Origin: Poecilobothrus nobilitatus
Lineage: Eukaryota > Arthropoda > Insecta > Diptera > Dolichopodidae
NCBI GenBank assembly: GCA_947095535.1
Contig: OX352772.1
Span: 223,904,994 to 223,968,993, forward strand
DNA length: 64,000 bases
Direction: 5' to 3'
Position 1 is the stretch's first letter. Each line of letters opens with the position of its first letter. The notes under the pieces were generated by a model that saw nothing but the letters and a program-made list of their open reading frames with translations, did not search any database and was not told the origin of the DNA. The position numbers and the translations under genes are program-made. This document shows positions 42,355 to 51,221 of this stretch, piece after piece.

Positions 42355-43247
42355 AGTAGGTATAAAGAGGCAGTCTGTCATGGGAAAAAATCATGCCATA
42401 TCGCACTGATATCGTACGACCTACATTTTTATTGATGGGTTATATTAATATAGGTCATTCTTGGTTAGTAGGTCAAAAACTTGTTTTGATTGTTTTGGTT
42501 TTGGTTGCAAGACAGATTATAAGTGTGGGTTGATAACTTATAAGTTCCAAGTGGTTGTATAGTAGAAAGTGAAGGTTGTTGGTACTGTGGAAGTTGTCAG
42601 GCAAGGTTAATGAACTGAATAAGCTTAGGATAATTAGGTTTTTTCAAAAAATTGTTTGGTACTGTTTAATAGGATATCATACAAATAGTAAGAAAATAAT
42701 TTGTTTTTCAAGTCAAATCAATTTTTTTATTTCTTCTTCCCATGCTTAATAAAATAAATGTATGTAGGTGAAAATAGATATAAAAGAATCGAAAAAAACC
42801 TGATTTTATTATTGCACAAAAATATTCATAGATACTTTTGAATATCAAGATGAACAATAATAAAATAAAACCGAAAACGTAAACAAGAAGTACAAAGTGT
42901 ATTTCGTTTTTAGTTTTGTTTTATTAAAAGAAGATTAATTATTAAAAGTTGTTATTATAGTTTTAAAGTTGCAAAAATAAAAATAAGAAAAATATGTGTT
43001 GTTTCTCATTGTACTATATTTTGTTGTAAATTGTTGTAATACCTTGAACAATTAAGACTTATGTTATATGTATAATAAGTATGTACACATGCACTTTAAA
43101 AATATTTTGCATTCTTTTAATTTCTGTTTACCTGGTGTAAAATAAAATGTAAAAACTAGTTTGACTCTTTCCTTTATGTCTGTTATGTAAGATTTCTTTT
43201 TCTACTCTATAAGAACATTGAGAAAATAACCGGAAATCTTTAATTTA
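42355..43247. repeat. Maverick left terminal inverted repeat
   Basis: Starts AGTAGGTATAAAGAGGCAG and is complementary to 59,985 downwards. Landmarks shared with the right TIR are 'catgggaaaaaatcatgcc', 'aaacttgttttgattgttt', 'aggcaaggttaatgaactga' and 'gaaaataaccggaaatctt' (inner end). The AGT start fits Maverick termini. Confidence 0.9.
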
Positions 43248-43374
43248 CTTTATAGTTGATATTACACTTCGTTTTATGTTGTAAGGTAGGAACAAAGATA
43301 AGTTAATTGCTTTTGGTATTTATAGTAAACACAAAAATAAAAAATAAGAACATATTTTTATTTACTTGAAAAAA

Positions 43375-44103
43375 CTTTTACAATTTTGCGATGATCAGAT
43401 ATTAAAATTGCTGAAATAGTGAGACCAACTTTTTCTATACGTCTTTGAAATATACTTGTATCACGTGCGTACTCTTCACAATGACCTTTGCGTGCTGATC
43501 TGTAAGCATACTCTCATACATGCATAATGTGAATTTTTTTTAATGTTGAAGTGAACTTAGTTTAGTTTTGTTATTTAAATTCATATCGTGCAAGTATGAA
43601 AATTGAAAATCTTAATCTAAAATGTTTTCCTTTAAAAAATACATATATACATTATATCAATTTTTAACAGCACATATGAAATTGTTGTTTTATAAGTGTA
43701 TAGGACAATTTGATTTAAAGTTATCAATCTTTTGTAATGACGGCAAGTTTCTGCTTAAATCTACTATTTTAACACTGTCAATGTACTTTTGAAGGAAAAG
43801 TTTTTTTTGTTCTTCTTTAACATAAATTTTTTCAGCTGACTCTAAATAGTGTTTTAATATACATTTTACATCTAAATATTCAACTAAACCGTTATCGCAT
43901 TTAAGTCCATTTATTTTACTTTCGCAATACTGGTTATTATATTTCATATCCTGACTAAGTTCTTCTGCGGGGAACGGTGCTTTGAAGTGATACACAGTTG
44001 GAATTAAACTTCCTTTTTCAAGTATGGCTAACTCTTTTAAGAAATATTGCTTTTCATTTCCTTGCAAAAATTGTAGGTCAACTATTAGAACTTGTTTAAC
44101 CAT
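43375..44103 (-). pseudogene. Maverick 'VDLQ' accessory protein (paralogue of 48,204 gene)
   Basis: The open frame 44,103-43,690 gives 137 residues: 'VLIVDLQFL' near the start, 'KQYFLKELAIL', 'VYHFKAPFPAEEL', 'INGLKCDNGLVEYLDVK', 'AEKIYVKEEQKKLFLQKYI' and 'LSRNLPSL'. Downstream on the same strand, after stops, more coding-like sequence ('RRIEKVGLTISAIL') reaches 43,375. This family is frequent beside Mavericks in insects. The D at the start and KEL pattern suggest an RNase H-like fold, but I cannot name a function. A decayed copy lies at 31,800. It resembles 48,204-48,536 in both its N-terminal and C-terminal motifs. Confidence 0.55.
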
Positions 44104-44222
44104 GTCGAAGGTTTATGGAAGAATGTTCCATAGAATAACTAAATTACATTTATATTCACTTTGGGAAAAGAGCTTTTCGTATAAATATAGGTTAACAGAG
44201 TTAGTTTTTAACTAATACAACA

Positions 44223-44897
44223 ATGCTGTTTCACCCGTTTACTATGATGGTGGCTGGTCCATCATGCTGTGGCAAAACCACTTTTATTCATAATTTAATA
44301 AAATATAAAAAAGAAAATATACAACCACATATTAATAGAATAATTTGGTGTAATCCAGACAAAAATGTCTTTCCAAAATATGTCAAAGATATGGAATATA
44401 GTAACACTATTCCAGATTTTAATGATAATCAAAAACCTTTGTTAATTATTATCGATGATATGATGTTAAATTCTCATGATAAGTATGTATGTGATTTATT
44501 TACTAGAGGATCACATCATAGAACTTTATCTGTAATATTTGTAACACAAAATGTTTTTTACCAGGCTAAATTTGCAAGAGATATTTCACTTAACTGTAAA
44601 TATTTAGTACTTTTCAAAAATCCAAGAGATAAATCACAGATATTACCTCTAGCTCGTCAAATATATCCCAATCAAATTAAAGCATTTAAAAAAGTATATA
44701 ATGATGTGACGTCAGTCCCATATGGCTATATATTAATAGATCTTACTCAAGACGGTAATGATATATTTCGATTAAGAAGTGATATATTTGGAAAAGGTTT
44801 GTGTTATTGTACGAGAGATCAATTAGAACAATTTGGGGAGGAATATGAAACGTTTGAAGACCAATTGACATATATTACACCTATTAAAAACCTCTAA
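44223..44897 (+). CDS. Maverick DNA-packaging ATPase (FtsK/HerA, A32-like)
   Basis: An intact 224-residue frame from ATG 44,223. Walker A 'VAGPSCCGKTTF' spans residues 10-21, Walker B 'PLLIIIDDMM' about 78-87, and the 'VIFVTQNVF' sensor-type motif with Gln is at about residues 107-115. The C-terminus ends 'FGEEYETFEDQ'. In the family it pumps the element genome into capsids, using ATP. It is the best-preserved gene of the element and is followed within 10 bp by the pX-like segment. Only the last 25 codons have a counterpart in M3 (38,178). No stops or shifts seen, so it may be the last gene still open by chance. Confidence 0.92.
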   Translation: MLFHPFTMMVAGPSCCGKTTFIHNLIKYKKENIQPHINRIIWCNPDKNVFPKYVKDMEYSNTIPDFNDNQKPLLIIIDDMMLNSHDKYVCDLFTRGSHHRTLSVIFVTQNVFYQAKFARDISLNCKYLVLFKNPRDKSQILPLARQIYPNQIKAFKKVYNDVTSVPYGYILIDLTQDGNDIFRLRSDIFGKGLCYCTRDQLEQFGEEYETFEDQLTYITPIKNL

Positions 44898-45187
44898 AGC
44901 AAAATCCCAGAAAGTAATTATAAAACACTGTGACCCTGAAGTAATAAAAACATTTTGCGAAATCTCTTTAAATATTTTAAAAGGTAATTGTAATCTGAGT
45001 AAAAAAGCAAGAACCCAATTGCGAAAGTATAAAAAAAATTAAGATCACTTATTTGCCGGAAAAAATCTATAAATAGCAAAAGAAAAAAAATCTATAAATA
45101 GCACAAGACATTATTCAACGTGGTGGATTTTTACCTACACTTCTTGGTGCAATACTATCAGAGATAATCAGAAATTTTATAAAATGA
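44898..45187 (+). pseudogene. Maverick pX-like hydrophobic protein
   Basis: Decayed frames with 'LSKKARTQLRKYKK', 'LRSLICRKKSINSKRKK' and the terminal 'GGFLPTLLGAILSEIIRNFI' ending at 45,187. The GGFLPxLL tail with a preceding basic helix matches short pX-like proteins of Mavericks/adintoviruses. A duplicated 'aaaaatctataaatagc' tract (45,060-45,105) disrupts the frame relative to M3. Role in virion maturation inferred from family only. Confidence 0.6.
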
Positions 45188-45207
45188 ATAATACAACATT
45201 TAATAAA

Positions 45208-45760
45208 ATGATAATTTTTAAACCTGATATTTATGAGAAATTGAAGCAAAATGTGGACGTTTAACTTAATGAGTTGGATAAAAATATGAAAAAAATATTG
45301 TTAAATAAACATCTCACGGACACTCAAAAATGGTATTTATACAGACAAAATCTATTTAAAATAAGAAACAAAAAAGGACAACTTCCTAGAAATAAAGAGG
45401 AGAAAATAAAAATTAGGGAAACAAAAGGTACTCAAACTTGTGCAAAACCAATGAATGTATATAGATGCGGAAACTCAATCGCATTTTCCTGAATACAAGA
45501 ATGTTGGAATACAAGTTGTTCCTGAAGAAGAAGAAGAAGTATATGAAAAAGAAGCTGATGACGAAGTATTTGATGATGAAATTCAGGAAAACGTTTTAAC
45601 CAAAGCATTGTCAGCTGCTTCAGTTGGAGAACGTCTTAGAAAAAGAAAATCAATTAGAAATCAAAATGTACAAATTTTTGAAACTGATACAGGACACATT
45701 ATAACTGTTCCTTTAGATAGCCCAAGCCCACCAACGAAAAAAGAAAAGAACTATAAATAG
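45208..45760 (+). pseudogene. Maverick acidic/basic accessory protein
   Basis: Starts 'MIIFKPDIYEKLKQNVDV', stop, 'LNELDKNMKKILLNKHLTD' and 'QKWYLYRQNLFKIR', then a frameshift near 45,460 to 'YIDAETQSHFPEYKN', the acidic 'VPEEEEEVYEKEADDEVFDD' and 'GERLRKRKSIRNQNVQIFET' with a Pro/Lys-rich end. Same plan as 38,536-39,103. The conserved 'LDxxMxxIL...KWxxYxQ' N-terminus is common in Mavericks; function unknown. Confidence 0.65.
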
Positions 45761-45851
45761 CACAGAGTTGAGTAATTCATCAAGACGTGTTTTAAGGTCA
45801 GCAGTAGGTAATACTCAAACAGAACTTAATTTTCTTTAATTTGATTCGTCT

Positions 45852-46712
45852 ATGAACTATTATCCAGAAAATTCATTATCATCTTTTACAAATAAAATGA
45901 ATAAATACATGTGTGATTCAAGGTGGAAAGTCGGTATTTCAGAAATGTAAGTTAATGATTTCGTTCCAAATGTGTATGGTGAAGAAAGGGAAAACAGTAC
46001 TCAAATATTTATTAAAGGTATGCAGAAAGATATCATAGGAGTTGGTACATAATATACTCCATACATAGAAAAACAAATGATATGCGACTGGAAAGTTTTT
46101 CTACTACCAACACTAATTCAAAATATACGCCCACTTAATAGGTTTACAAGAAAAGAAGTTGAACGACAGTTGATTTGGAGAATTTTTAATCTTATAAACG
46201 ATGAAGTTCATTATATACAACCAACAAAAGCTGAGGAGATGCCTAGAAGTTTAAGTTACACCACAATATGTGTTACTAATCCTAAAATAGATATAAAAAT
46301 AAGAGCAAATTACGCTTATACCCTCGAAGGACTTTTGACAACATGTTTCAATCAAGTATCTTTTAAAGTTACAGATTTTAAAAAATATAAATCACGTGTA
46401 ATAGAAGCTTTCAAAAGTTTTATAGATAGTGTACAATTGATTCCCATTAGTAAACCAGATATGTTTTTTATATACACAGACATAATTGAACCGCAAAAAA
46501 TAGTTGATAAAGATATAAGGTATTTAAGATCTGTTAATATACAAAATTCTTTCACTGATACTGTAAAACAATTCAGTAATATTCAACATTGCAATGTGGA
46601 GAAATCATTTAATAACATTTCATTACTTTTATGTGATAAATATGGATACAAATTAAACTTTTCCAATAGTTCAATTCCAACAAAAATTGTATTACATTTT
46701 AAAAAAGTATAA
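45852..46712 (+). pseudogene. Maverick penton-like minor capsid protein
   Basis: The frame from 'MNYYPENSLSSFT' with 'SRWKVGISEM' has stops at about 45,948 and 46,050. It then runs open from 46,077 for 211 residues: 'FLLPTLIQNIRPLNRFTRKE', 'IRANYAYTLEGLLTTCFNQV', 'MFFIYTDIIEPQKIVDKDI', 'LLLCDKYGYKLNF' and terminal 'IVLHFKKV'. Single-jelly-roll minor capsid by family. The N-terminal 'FYVTL' block seen in M3 is missing through a deletion of about 85 bp near 45,835. It is followed 47 bp later by the pVI-like gene. Confidence 0.8.
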
Positions 46713-46758
46713 ATAAAAGCGATTTTACAAAACTATATATTATTTTATTTTATTCATT

Positions 46759-47197
46759 ATGGAGAGAGTATACTATAAGTATTATTTAATTCAATCTGGT
46801 AGAGGACTTGATGATATCGGCCCTTTATTACATTCAACCGTATCTTTTCAAAGAGGTCGTGGATTGGGAAGCTTTTTTGGGGGACTTTTTAAATATTTGA
46901 AACCTTTATTTACTTCAGGCGCTGATATTTTGAAAAAAAGAGGTTATTAACTCTGGTATCAATGCTTTATCTGATATTCCATCTGGTGCAAATGTATAAG
47001 AAGTTATGCAAGATCGTAGTAAAGAGCTTGTTAAAAATGTACGACGTGGTGCCGTACGAAAACTGAATGAAATGTATGGTTCTGGTAAAAAAAAACGAAA
47101 AGCTATAAAAAGACCATTCATTAAAAATTTAAACTATTTTACGTCAAAACGACGGAAAAATAATAACAAAAAGAAACAAAAAGATATTTTTAATTAA
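46759..47197 (+). pseudogene. Maverick glycine-rich pVI/pX-like minor virion protein
   Basis: MERVYYKYYLIQSGRG, 'FQRGRGLGSFFGGLFKYLKP', then a 1-bp frameshift at about 46,935, 'VINSGINALSD', a stop, 'VMQDRSKELVKNVRRGAVRK' and a strongly basic tail ('KKKRKAIKRPF', 'RRKNNNKKKQK'). Gly/hydrophobic N-half and Arg/Lys C-half are like adenovirus core/minor capsid proteins; the position between penton and major capsid agrees. Copies at 7,912 (M1) and 60,780 (M5). Confidence 0.7.
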
Positions 47198-47212
47198 TTA
47201 TGAAGAAAAGAT

Positions 47213-48166
47213 AATTTGAAGAAATTATCACTATAGAGCTTATATTGAATCTTTATTAAATTATTGTACAGATGCTGCTGCAACTCATTTAGAATGTGCA
47301 GGATGGATTTTAGATAAAACAAATATAGCTAAATCTGATAATAATGGTTCAAAAGAGCGCCAAAAACTGTATCATAATAGCAATGTAGTGGAACTTATAG
47401 GTAAACTACACGTAGATATGTTTAATCAACCTACTCTACTTATAAATAATGTTGACATTCGTTTAGTTTTAACACTTGAAAAACCAGATTTTTATCTATT
47501 TGCAGACGATTCTGATGAATCACAATTAAAAATTATAGAAGCCCCGCCATTTATGAGACATGTTACCGTTAATCTAAGCGTACTGTTAGCACACAATGCT
47601 GTTCTTGGGAAATCCAATGCTAAATATAATTATAAACGCGTTGAAGTAAAAGTTTTACAATTCCAATGAACAGCTCGCTTGATAATGTTTTTATTGGACA
47701 GTTGACAAACTCAATAATTTTTTGTATGACAGAAAATGTGGGTTACTCTGGAAAAAGATCAAAAAACCCATACAATTTTAAACATTTTGATATTTCACAA
47801 TTTGTGTTAAACGTAAATGGTGTTCAAATACCTAATTCAGCAATTGAAACCAGTTTTTCAGATGAAAGTAATTCCTGTACAAGAGCATACAGTACACTTT
47901 TTTCAGGAACTGGAATTTACCATAATAATAAAGGTCATCAGATAACAAAGTCTATGTTTAGTAATGGATTTTTTATACTAGCTTTTGATTTAACTCCAGA
48001 TGAATCTAAAAATGAAGTATGTCAAGGTTTACTAAACCAGGGTACGGTTAGAATTGAGCCAAGGCTATCAAAACCACTTACATCTACACTTACTGCTATT
48101 GTTTATGGAGAATTTGATGCAAGCATACAAATTGATAAAAATCGAAATATATTCACAAACCTATAA
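47213..48166 (+). pseudogene. Maverick major capsid protein (double jelly roll)
   Basis: The frame from about 47,222 has 'YRAYIESLLNYCTDAAATHL', 'ELIGKLHVDMFNQPTLLINN', 'VNLSVLLAHNAVLG' and 'YNYKRVEVKV'. After a 1-bp frameshift at 47,660, 'MNSSLDNVFIGQLTNSI', 'YNFKHFDISQFVLNVNGVQI', 'YSTLFSGTGI', 'FFILAFDLTPDES' and 'GEFDASIQID' follow. These are diagnostic of the Maverick hexon-like capsid (F54H12.2-like). The N-terminal 120-150 residues are gone; part survives in M1 (7,850-7,910). With the deletion and frameshift it cannot make capsid. Confidence 0.88.
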
Positions 48167-48203
48167 ATAGTATACATAAAAGTAAATATGAATATTTGGC
48201 AAA

Positions 48204-48536
48204 ATGTCATTGTTTTGTGCACTTCTGGATGTAACATTTTGTTGTGATGATAATAGTACCTTATTTGCGAAAGATATTTGTATAGTTGGTATTAAAGAAC
48301 CTTGTAAAAAGTTTGTAAAAGAGCTCAAGTATAAATTTCCAACTAGGGATTTTATAAATGACGATTTTGAAAATTATTGTTTTGGAGCTGTGTATAACGA
48401 TAGATTAAATAAAGAGCTCTGTCAAACACTTGAAAAATTTGATATTATTTTAACAAATCAAAAAATCAAAAAAGAATTTTTAACGAAGTACATTAAAGAA
48501 AAAACAAAAGTTTATGACTTGTGTCAATTTGATTGA
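48204..48536 (+). CDS. Maverick small accessory protein (paralogue of 44,103 gene)
   Basis: An intact 110-residue frame: 'FCALLDVTFC' start, 'FAKDICIVGI', 'KKFVKELKYKFP', 'NYCFGAVYNDRLNKELC', 'IKKEFLTKYIKEKTKVYDL'. The start and C-terminal third parallel the minus-strand protein at 44,103-43,690 ('LIVDLQFL', 'FLKELAIL', 'KKLFLQKYIDSVKIVDL'), suggesting an ancient duplication. It lies 38 bp after the capsid gene and touches the protease start. Function unknown; possibly RNase H-like by the D/KD pattern (weak inference). Confidence 0.6.
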   Translation: MSLFCALLDVTFCCDDNSTLFAKDICIVGIKEPCKKFVKELKYKFPTRDFINDDFENYCFGAVYNDRLNKELCQTLEKFDIILTNQKIKKEFLTKYIKEKTKVYDLCQFD

Positions 48537-49032
48537 TGAATACTTTAGAAATAAGTAATGTATTTAAATAAAAATACATAAATTAAATAAAAATACGTAA
48601 ATTTTTCAAAGGAATTTTTGCTTTAGATCAATTCCCCAAAATAATTAAAAGACAAACTTTTTTAATTGTAAACACTGATAAAGCAAAAGAACCGGGAACA
48701 CATTGGTTAGCTATTTATATTCCCAAGAATGGTTGTATTGAATACTTTAATTCTTTTGGTAGAAAACTTAATAAATTAGAAATTTTGAGTTACTTAAAAA
48801 ACAAATATATAATTTTTAATGAGAAACAATTACAAAATAACTACTCAGATGTATGCGGACAATATTGTTTTGTCTATACGTGGTATGCTGCGGTTATAGT
48901 ATGAACGCCTTTTTAAAAAATTTTAGTAAAAGAAATTATGTAGAAAACGACAAATTGATTCTAAATACTTTTCAACATGTATTTGGAAAATATAACCCGT
49001 TACAAACCTGTATTCCTAAATCGTATAAATAA
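48536..49032 (+). pseudogene. Maverick adenain-like cysteine protease
   Basis: After a start 'MNTLEISNVFK' and two stops, the frame gives 'FKGIFALDQFPK', the catalytic-His block 'PGTHWLAIYIP', 'CIEYFNSFG' and the catalytic-Cys block 'SDVCGQYCFVYTW'. A frameshift then leads to 'MNAFLKNFSK' and 'TFQHVFGKYN', ending at 49,032. It belongs to the C5/C48 (adenain/Ulp1) family that matures virion proteins. The acidic residue of the triad, normally Asp in 'YFDSFG', is Asn here. Gene order capsid-accessory-protease is standard for Mavericks. Confidence 0.85.
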
Positions 49033-49068
49033 AAAGTAACATAAACAATTTTTAGTAAATTTAAAACA

Positions 49069-49515
49069 ATGGAGGAACCAAGTCAAACCACAAATTTATT
49101 GCTAAGTTATACATATTTTCTCAATAAGAGTTATACATTAAAAATTTCTGTTGGGTTTGATTGTGAATCGCTTGAAGTTTCAAGCATATTTCATTGTATT
49201 GGTAAAAAGACAATTGCTTTAAAATTTCATGAATGGAATAAATTTTATTACCAATTTAACAAAAAACTCGAAGAACAGATGATCAAAGATATAAAACAGT
49301 GTTTTCATTATGGGCTAAGATCGGCGAACGGGTAAAGCATAACTATTAACAGAGAAGAAGCAGAAAATGTTTACAATTTGAACGAGTTTCTTCGCGCAGT
49401 AATGACCTATAATAAAACAGCTGAGTTAAATGTAAAATAATATGTTGGAGAATATCTGAAATTATGTTATGAACAACAGATATTAAAGTTACAACAAGAA
49501 ATTTACATAACAATG
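49069..49515 (+). pseudogene. Maverick hypothetical protein (downstream of protease)
   Basis: 88 residues are open from ATG 49,069 ('LLLSYTYFLNKSYTLKISVG', 'IALKFHEWNKFY'). After a stop at 49,333 the same frame continues 'SITINREEAENVYNLNEFLR', stop, 'YVGEYLKLCYEQQILKLQQE' to 49,515. Beta-rich start, then helical; no known domain. Position between protease and integrase suggests an element gene, but I cannot assign a function. Confidence 0.5.
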
Positions 49516-49777
49516 TAACGTTTTAATGTACAATGCAATTATTCAAGAATGTTTTTTGAAATTCTTGTAATTCTAAAAGAAAAAATCTGTAATATACTAC
49601 ACAAAAACAAATAAAATAAATCACAACAAATAATATAATAATTTTTTTTTTTATTTATATGTTTAGATAGAGAAATATTTTTAATTGAATTATTTAATTA
49701 AAATTATTTAGGATTATTAAATCATTGAAATAATCAGGATCTCTCTGCTGATTATTTACATCCCAAATTTGAGGAAA

Positions 49778-50008
49778 CTAAACTTCTTCCTCTTCTTCTT
49801 CAATTTGTTCTTCAATTCCGTCTTCAGTTTCATGTTCTGATTCATCTATCTGCAGAGGCAGCACAAATTCTTCGGTATCTTGTAACTCCTCATCTTCCAT
49901 AGTTGATGTAATTGTATCATCCTGAATCTGGCTTTCAGTATTTACTCGGGCAGTTTCGGCAAATGGATATGTTGTAGAATCAGCTTGCATTTTAGAGTTT
50001 TGTTCCAT
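49778..50008 (-). CDS. Maverick acidic small protein
   Basis: 76 open residues starting MEQNSKMQAD, Thr/Gln-rich then strongly acidic, ending in 'EEQIEEEEEEV'. A TATA-like 'tatataag' lies 45-52 bp upstream on its strand (50,053-50,060). It is transcribed away from the integrase. No homologue recognised. The acidic tail could mimic DNA or bind histones (speculation). A GAA-repeat-driven frame is the alternative. Confidence 0.4.
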   Translation of the reverse strand: MEQNSKMQADSTTYPFAETARVNTESQIQDDTITSTMEDEELQDTEEFVLPLQIDESEHETEDGIEEQIEEEEEEV

Positions 50009-50052
50009 AAAAGTCAGAATGGAAATTAATTAAAATTACAAATAAAAGCTCG

Positions 50053-50060
50053 CTTATATA
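50053..50060 (-). promoter_or_regulatory. TATA-like box of the acidic small gene
   Basis: 'tatataag' on the minus strand, followed by 'cgagc' and an ATG 45 bp downstream at 50,008. It is the clearest TATA match near this start. Confidence 0.35.
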
Positions 50061-50208
50061 CTTATGTAGAAAAGTATAAAAGCAAAATAGATTCAAACAA
50101 ATGGTTAGTTTAAATCATGCTTTGGTATTATTTTATATACAATAATTATTATATTCATACCTTTAACATTTTTAAAATTAATTAACACAATTGCTTAATA
50201 TAAATAAA

Positions 50209-51022
50209 ATGTCAAGATCCCAAATAGTAATTGAAATTCATAGACAGGCAAGACGTAAATTTCTTAGAAGAAAATTCAAGCAGAAAGGTTTAAATGACAC
50301 ATGGCAAATCGATTTAGTCGAAATGTTACCTTATCGAAAATTTAATAATGGATATAATTATATGTTGACGGTCATTGATACTTTTTCAAAATATGCCTTT
50401 GCTGAACCTGTGGAAACAATTTCAAAATTATACGAAAGAAAAATCAATCAATCATTATCACACATTTAGCGAATTAAAAGCATCAATTGTTGAACGATTT
50501 AACCGTACATTAAAAAATTCTATGTGGAAAAAATTTAGTTTAAACGGGAATTATAAATGCTTACCTATTGTACAATCATTAATAAAGCAGTATAATTCAA
50601 CAAAACTTCCTCCTGAAAAAATTACAAAGAAAAACGAAAAAAATATACTTAGAAATGTATATACTGAGCCTAAAATTTTTCAAAAAAAATTTTATTAATT
50701 TTTTAAATATAAAGTTCGAAATTTTGTAAGAATAAGTAAATATAAAGGACATTTCGAAAAAGGTTATCAACCGAATTGGTCAACTGAAGTATTTAAGATT
50801 GATAAAATCAATAATACTTATCCTGTTACATATCAATTATCGGACTATACTGATATGGCAATTTCTGGAGGTTTTTATCAAGCTGAACTTACACCTATAA
50901 AATACCCAGATACTTACCTTGTAGAAAAAATTCTGAAAAAGCAAGGAAATAGAGTTTTTGTTAAATGGCTAGGTTTTGATGACACATATAATACTTGGAT
51001 AAATATAAAAGACATTATTTAA
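50209..51022 (+). pseudogene. Maverick integrase with C-terminal chromodomain, core deleted
   Basis: MSRSQIVIEIHRQARRKF..., then the first catalytic Asp in 'TWQIDLVEM' (residue about 41), 'YMLTVIDTFSKYAFAEPV'. The sequence then drops to 'NHYHTFSELKASIVERFNRT' (catalytic Glu in VERF), so about 45 residues including the second catalytic Asp (DNG/DxGxEF block) are deleted near 50,425-50,460, with a frameshift. After a stop at 50,698 come 'VRNFVRISKYKGHFEKGYQP' (SH3-like) and the chromodomain 'YLVEKILKKQGNRVFVKWLG' ending at 51,022. DDE retroviral-type integrase that makes the 6-bp target duplication; inactive here. Confidence 0.88.
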
Positions 51023-51220
51023 ATAATTGTAAAGTTATTAAGTATTTATTTACATTTTGCATTTATAGTGATTTCTTTTTCAGAAATTCTAACATAATAT
51101 CAAATTCTAGTTTTATTTGTTTTTATTTTTTAATATTCTTTTTACAGTCGTTTATATCCATATGGAAAAGAACTACCATCTTCATTAAATTTCCGTTTTT
51201 CTGATTTAGGATAATATTTT
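51023..51220. terminator. Convergent intergenic between integrase and polymerase
   Basis: A 200-bp AT-rich spacer where plus-strand integrase and minus-strand polymerase genes converge. It must contain both 3' ends, but no clean AATAAA pair was identified. Confidence 0.25.
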
Positions 51221-51221
51221 T

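Noticed and set aside
49778..50008. Antisense regulatory RNA instead of an acidic protein gene
   Set aside because: Nothing in the sequence supports an RNA role; an open frame with a TATA-like box is the more economical call, kept at low confidence.
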